Source: Accumulibacter sp031732795 (GTDB lineage Bacteria; Pseudomonadota; Gammaproteobacteria; Burkholderiales; Rhodocyclaceae). From it: 24,444 bases of DNA. A program made the translations under genes and the position numbers. Under the pieces are notes generated by a model. The model was not told where the DNA came from. It saw only the letters and a list, made by a program, of their open reading frames with translations, and did not search any database. The DNA lies in NCBI GenBank assembly GCA_031732795.1, contig JAVMKC010000058.1:1-24444 (forward strand), in the 5' to 3' direction. Shown here in pieces: positions 23,023 to 24,444 of this stretch (the stretch's first letter is position 1; each line of letters opens with the position of its first letter).

Positions 23023-24303
23023 TCAAGCAACGCCAGCACCCCGTCGAATGGGCACCACGCTGGCGCTATTTTTGATCCAGGCATCCAACATGTCAGCCCA
23101 GGCCTGAAGCATGGTTCGACGCTGCTCGGCGTACTCAGCCTTGTTGTAAATAGCACGCACACCGCGCTGCTCATGCGCGAGGCATTTCTCGATCCAGTCG
23201 CTGTTAAAGCCGGCCTCATGCAGTAGCGTGCTGGCCGTGCGCCGCAAATCATGCACGGTGAAGGGATCAAAGTCCTCGCCCCGATCATGGACCACTTTCA
23301 CGGTGGCGTCGATCACCCGGTTCAGCGTGGCCGAACTGATAGGCAACTCGGTCTCGTACCGTCCCGGATGCAGGTACGAACTGGCACTGAAGCAAGTTTT
23401 GAAGGCCACCAGAATATCGAGCGCCTGCTGGCTCAGGTACACGTTGTGCGGGCGCCCTGCCTTCATACGGTCCTTCGGGATCGTCCAGATTGCCGTCTCG
23501 AAGTTCACCTCGTCCCACTTAGCCTCGATGAACTCCGTCTTGCGAACCAATGTCAGCAACATGAACTTGACCGCTAGGCGCAACGTGGACATCGTCGCGG
23601 TCTGCTCAAGCGCCTTGAAAAAGGTATGAATCTCGGCCGGTGTTAGCGCTCTGTCGCGAGCTTTGAATGTGGCAATGGCACAGGGTCGAATCGACTCGGC
23701 GGGATTATCGATCTTCAATCCGCGGGCCTGAATGAAGCGAAATACCTGCAACACGATCTCGCGAGCGTGGACGGCCGGCGCTGCCGCGCCACGCTCTTTG
23801 ATCTTCTCGCATCTGGCCATCAGACGCACCGGGGTGATTTCTTCCAGTTTCAGACGGCCAAATTCGTCCGCCAAGTTGCGATCATAGACCGACTTACGCA
23901 TAGCCTTTGTGGACTCGGCCAGATCAGCCTCTGCGAAGTACTTTTCTGCCCAACTACCAAACGTGAGCGCGTCAGCAGCTTCGGTCCGCTTCTCAACCTT
24001 GGAACGTGAGGGACTCTCGCCCTGCTCTATGGATCTGTGCGCCCGTGTCATCAATAGGCGCGCTTCTGCCAGAGACAGGGACATGCCGTAGTCCAACTCG
24101 TCCAGTTCGCGCGGCTTCTTGGCGCCGACTGTCGGGTCGTACTTGCCTATCACCAGGGTCTCGCGGCGTCCATTCACCCGGTAGTCAAACCGAAAACTGA
24201 CAACCCCAGTCCGCGTAACAGCGACATAGAGCCCCTGCTGGTCGGCAACTTTGTAAATCTTCCCAGTGGGCTTCAACGCCCTTAACTGCATGTCAGTGAG
24301 CAT
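23023..24303 (-). CDS. P4-type site-specific tyrosine integrase
   Basis: This is a 426-residue integrase. The N-terminal DUF4102-type arm-binding domain is recognisable (MLTDMQLRALKPTGKIYKVA, then DQQGLYVAV). A SAM-like core-binding domain lies around residues 100-190, and a catalytic domain contains LVRKTEF, His351 in HDLRRTAS, LAHEQ and the nucleophile Tyr386 in AIYNKAEYA. Such enzymes insert genomic islands, often into tRNA genes, and sit at one end of the island with att beside them. No tRNA gene is visible in the 141 bp to the right. GGAGG precedes the ATG. It faces the AbiE operon, which is probably island cargo. Confidence 0.93.
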   Translation of the reverse strand: MLTDMQLRALKPTGKIYKVADQQGLYVAVTRTGVVSFRFDYRVNGRRETLVIGKYDPTVGAKKPRELDELDYGMSLSLAEARLLMTRAHRSIEQGESPSRSKVEKRTEAADALTFGSWAEKYFAEADLAESTKAMRKSVYDRNLADEFGRLKLEEITPVRLMARCEKIKERGAAAPAVHAREIVLQVFRFIQARGLKIDNPAESIRPCAIATFKARDRALTPAEIHTFFKALEQTATMSTLRLAVKFMLLTLVRKTEFIEAKWDEVNFETAIWTIPKDRMKAGRPHNVYLSQQALDILVAFKTCFSASSYLHPGRYETELPISSATLNRVIDATVKVVHDRGEDFDPFTVHDLRRTASTLLHEAGFNSDWIEKCLAHEQRGVRAIYNKAEYAEQRRTMLQAWADMLDAWIKNSASVVPIRRGAGVA

Positions 24304-24320
24304 CTGATCCTCCGTAAACT

Positions 24321-24410
24321 GATACCGTCAACCGATACCGTCAACGTAGTTGACGGTATCAACTTGGGTCGTTCAAGGACCAGATCTCAATACCGTCAGC
24401 AATACCGACA
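24321..24410. repeat. Short-repeat cluster upstream of the integrase gene
   Basis: GATACCGTCAAC occurs at 24321..24332 and 24334..24345. It is followed after three bases by its exact inverse, GTTGACGGTATC (24349..24360). Two related copies, AATACCGTCAG (24389..24399) and AATACCGACA (24401..24410), follow. The cluster begins 18 bp upstream of the integrase ATG. It could be arm-type integrase or excisionase binding sites near att, or an autoregulatory operator. Confidence 0.65.
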
Positions 24411-24444
24411 CTTTAGTCGGGCTTTGCCAGGACGGCGTGAGACG

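Noticed and set aside
24321..24410. CRISPR-like array
   Set aside because: Repeats are about 12 bases, irregularly spaced by 1 to about 30 bases, and one is inverted. There are no uniform spacers and no cas genes.
24304..24444. Possible tRNA gene as the integrase target
   Set aside because: No cloverleaf arms or TTCRA-type T loop could be found in these 141 bases; any tRNA target must lie outside the window.

Overview
The window holds a heavy-metal-resistance transposon of about 19.8 kb (55..19830) and, to its right, the integrase end of what looks like a genomic island (20110..24444). No rRNA, tRNA or CRISPR array was seen. Moderately high GC, the CzcI-type protein and the overall gene style suggest a beta-proteobacterium. 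A Rhodocyclales- or Burkholderiales-like host is my impression, not a demonstrated assignment.

Transposon. Both ends carry a 47-bp imperfect inverted repeat (36/47 identical, 32 of the outer 37). The right end encodes a 1000-residue Tn3-family TnpA with recognisable DDE residues. Six bases upstream of it is a Cre-like tyrosine recombinase, and no serine resolvase is present. Near the left end are a KfrA/TnpT-like coiled-coil DNA-binding protein, with its promoter and a 20-bp palindromic operator, and a UPF0489 (arginase-fold-like) protein. This split arrangement (recombinase at one end, KfrA-like protein at the other, long repeats) recalls the Tn4651/Tn5041 branch of the Tn3 family. No target-site duplication is visible.

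Metal cargo. A leftward series (10075 down to 2361) encodes a small periplasmic protein, a CzcI-like protein, a TolC-type outer-membrane factor, a membrane-anchored His-rich periplasmic protein, an RND adaptor, a CzcA/CusA-type RND pump, another His-rich periplasmic protein and a small membrane protein. An OmpR-type regulator and its histidine kinase diverge from the head of this series, as expected for two-component control of export across both membranes. Next comes a leftward Zn/Cd/Pb P-type ATPase. It shares a MerR-type operator with a rightward pair, a YnfA-like membrane protein and a PbrR/CadR-like regulator. The ATPase would move metal from cytoplasm to periplasm, where the RND system could remove it from the cell.

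Right flank. A short glycine-rich membrane-protein gene runs leftward into the right inverted repeat, which supplies its last codons. Upstream of it is a three-gene leftward operon: an AbiEi/DUF6088-type antitoxin, an AbiEii nucleotidyltransferase toxin, and an unrecognised 304-residue protein coupled to the toxin by a GTGA overlap. A P4-type integrase follows, preceded by a cluster of short repeats. The coupled third gene of the AbiE operon and the unusual architecture of the transposon are the most interesting points.
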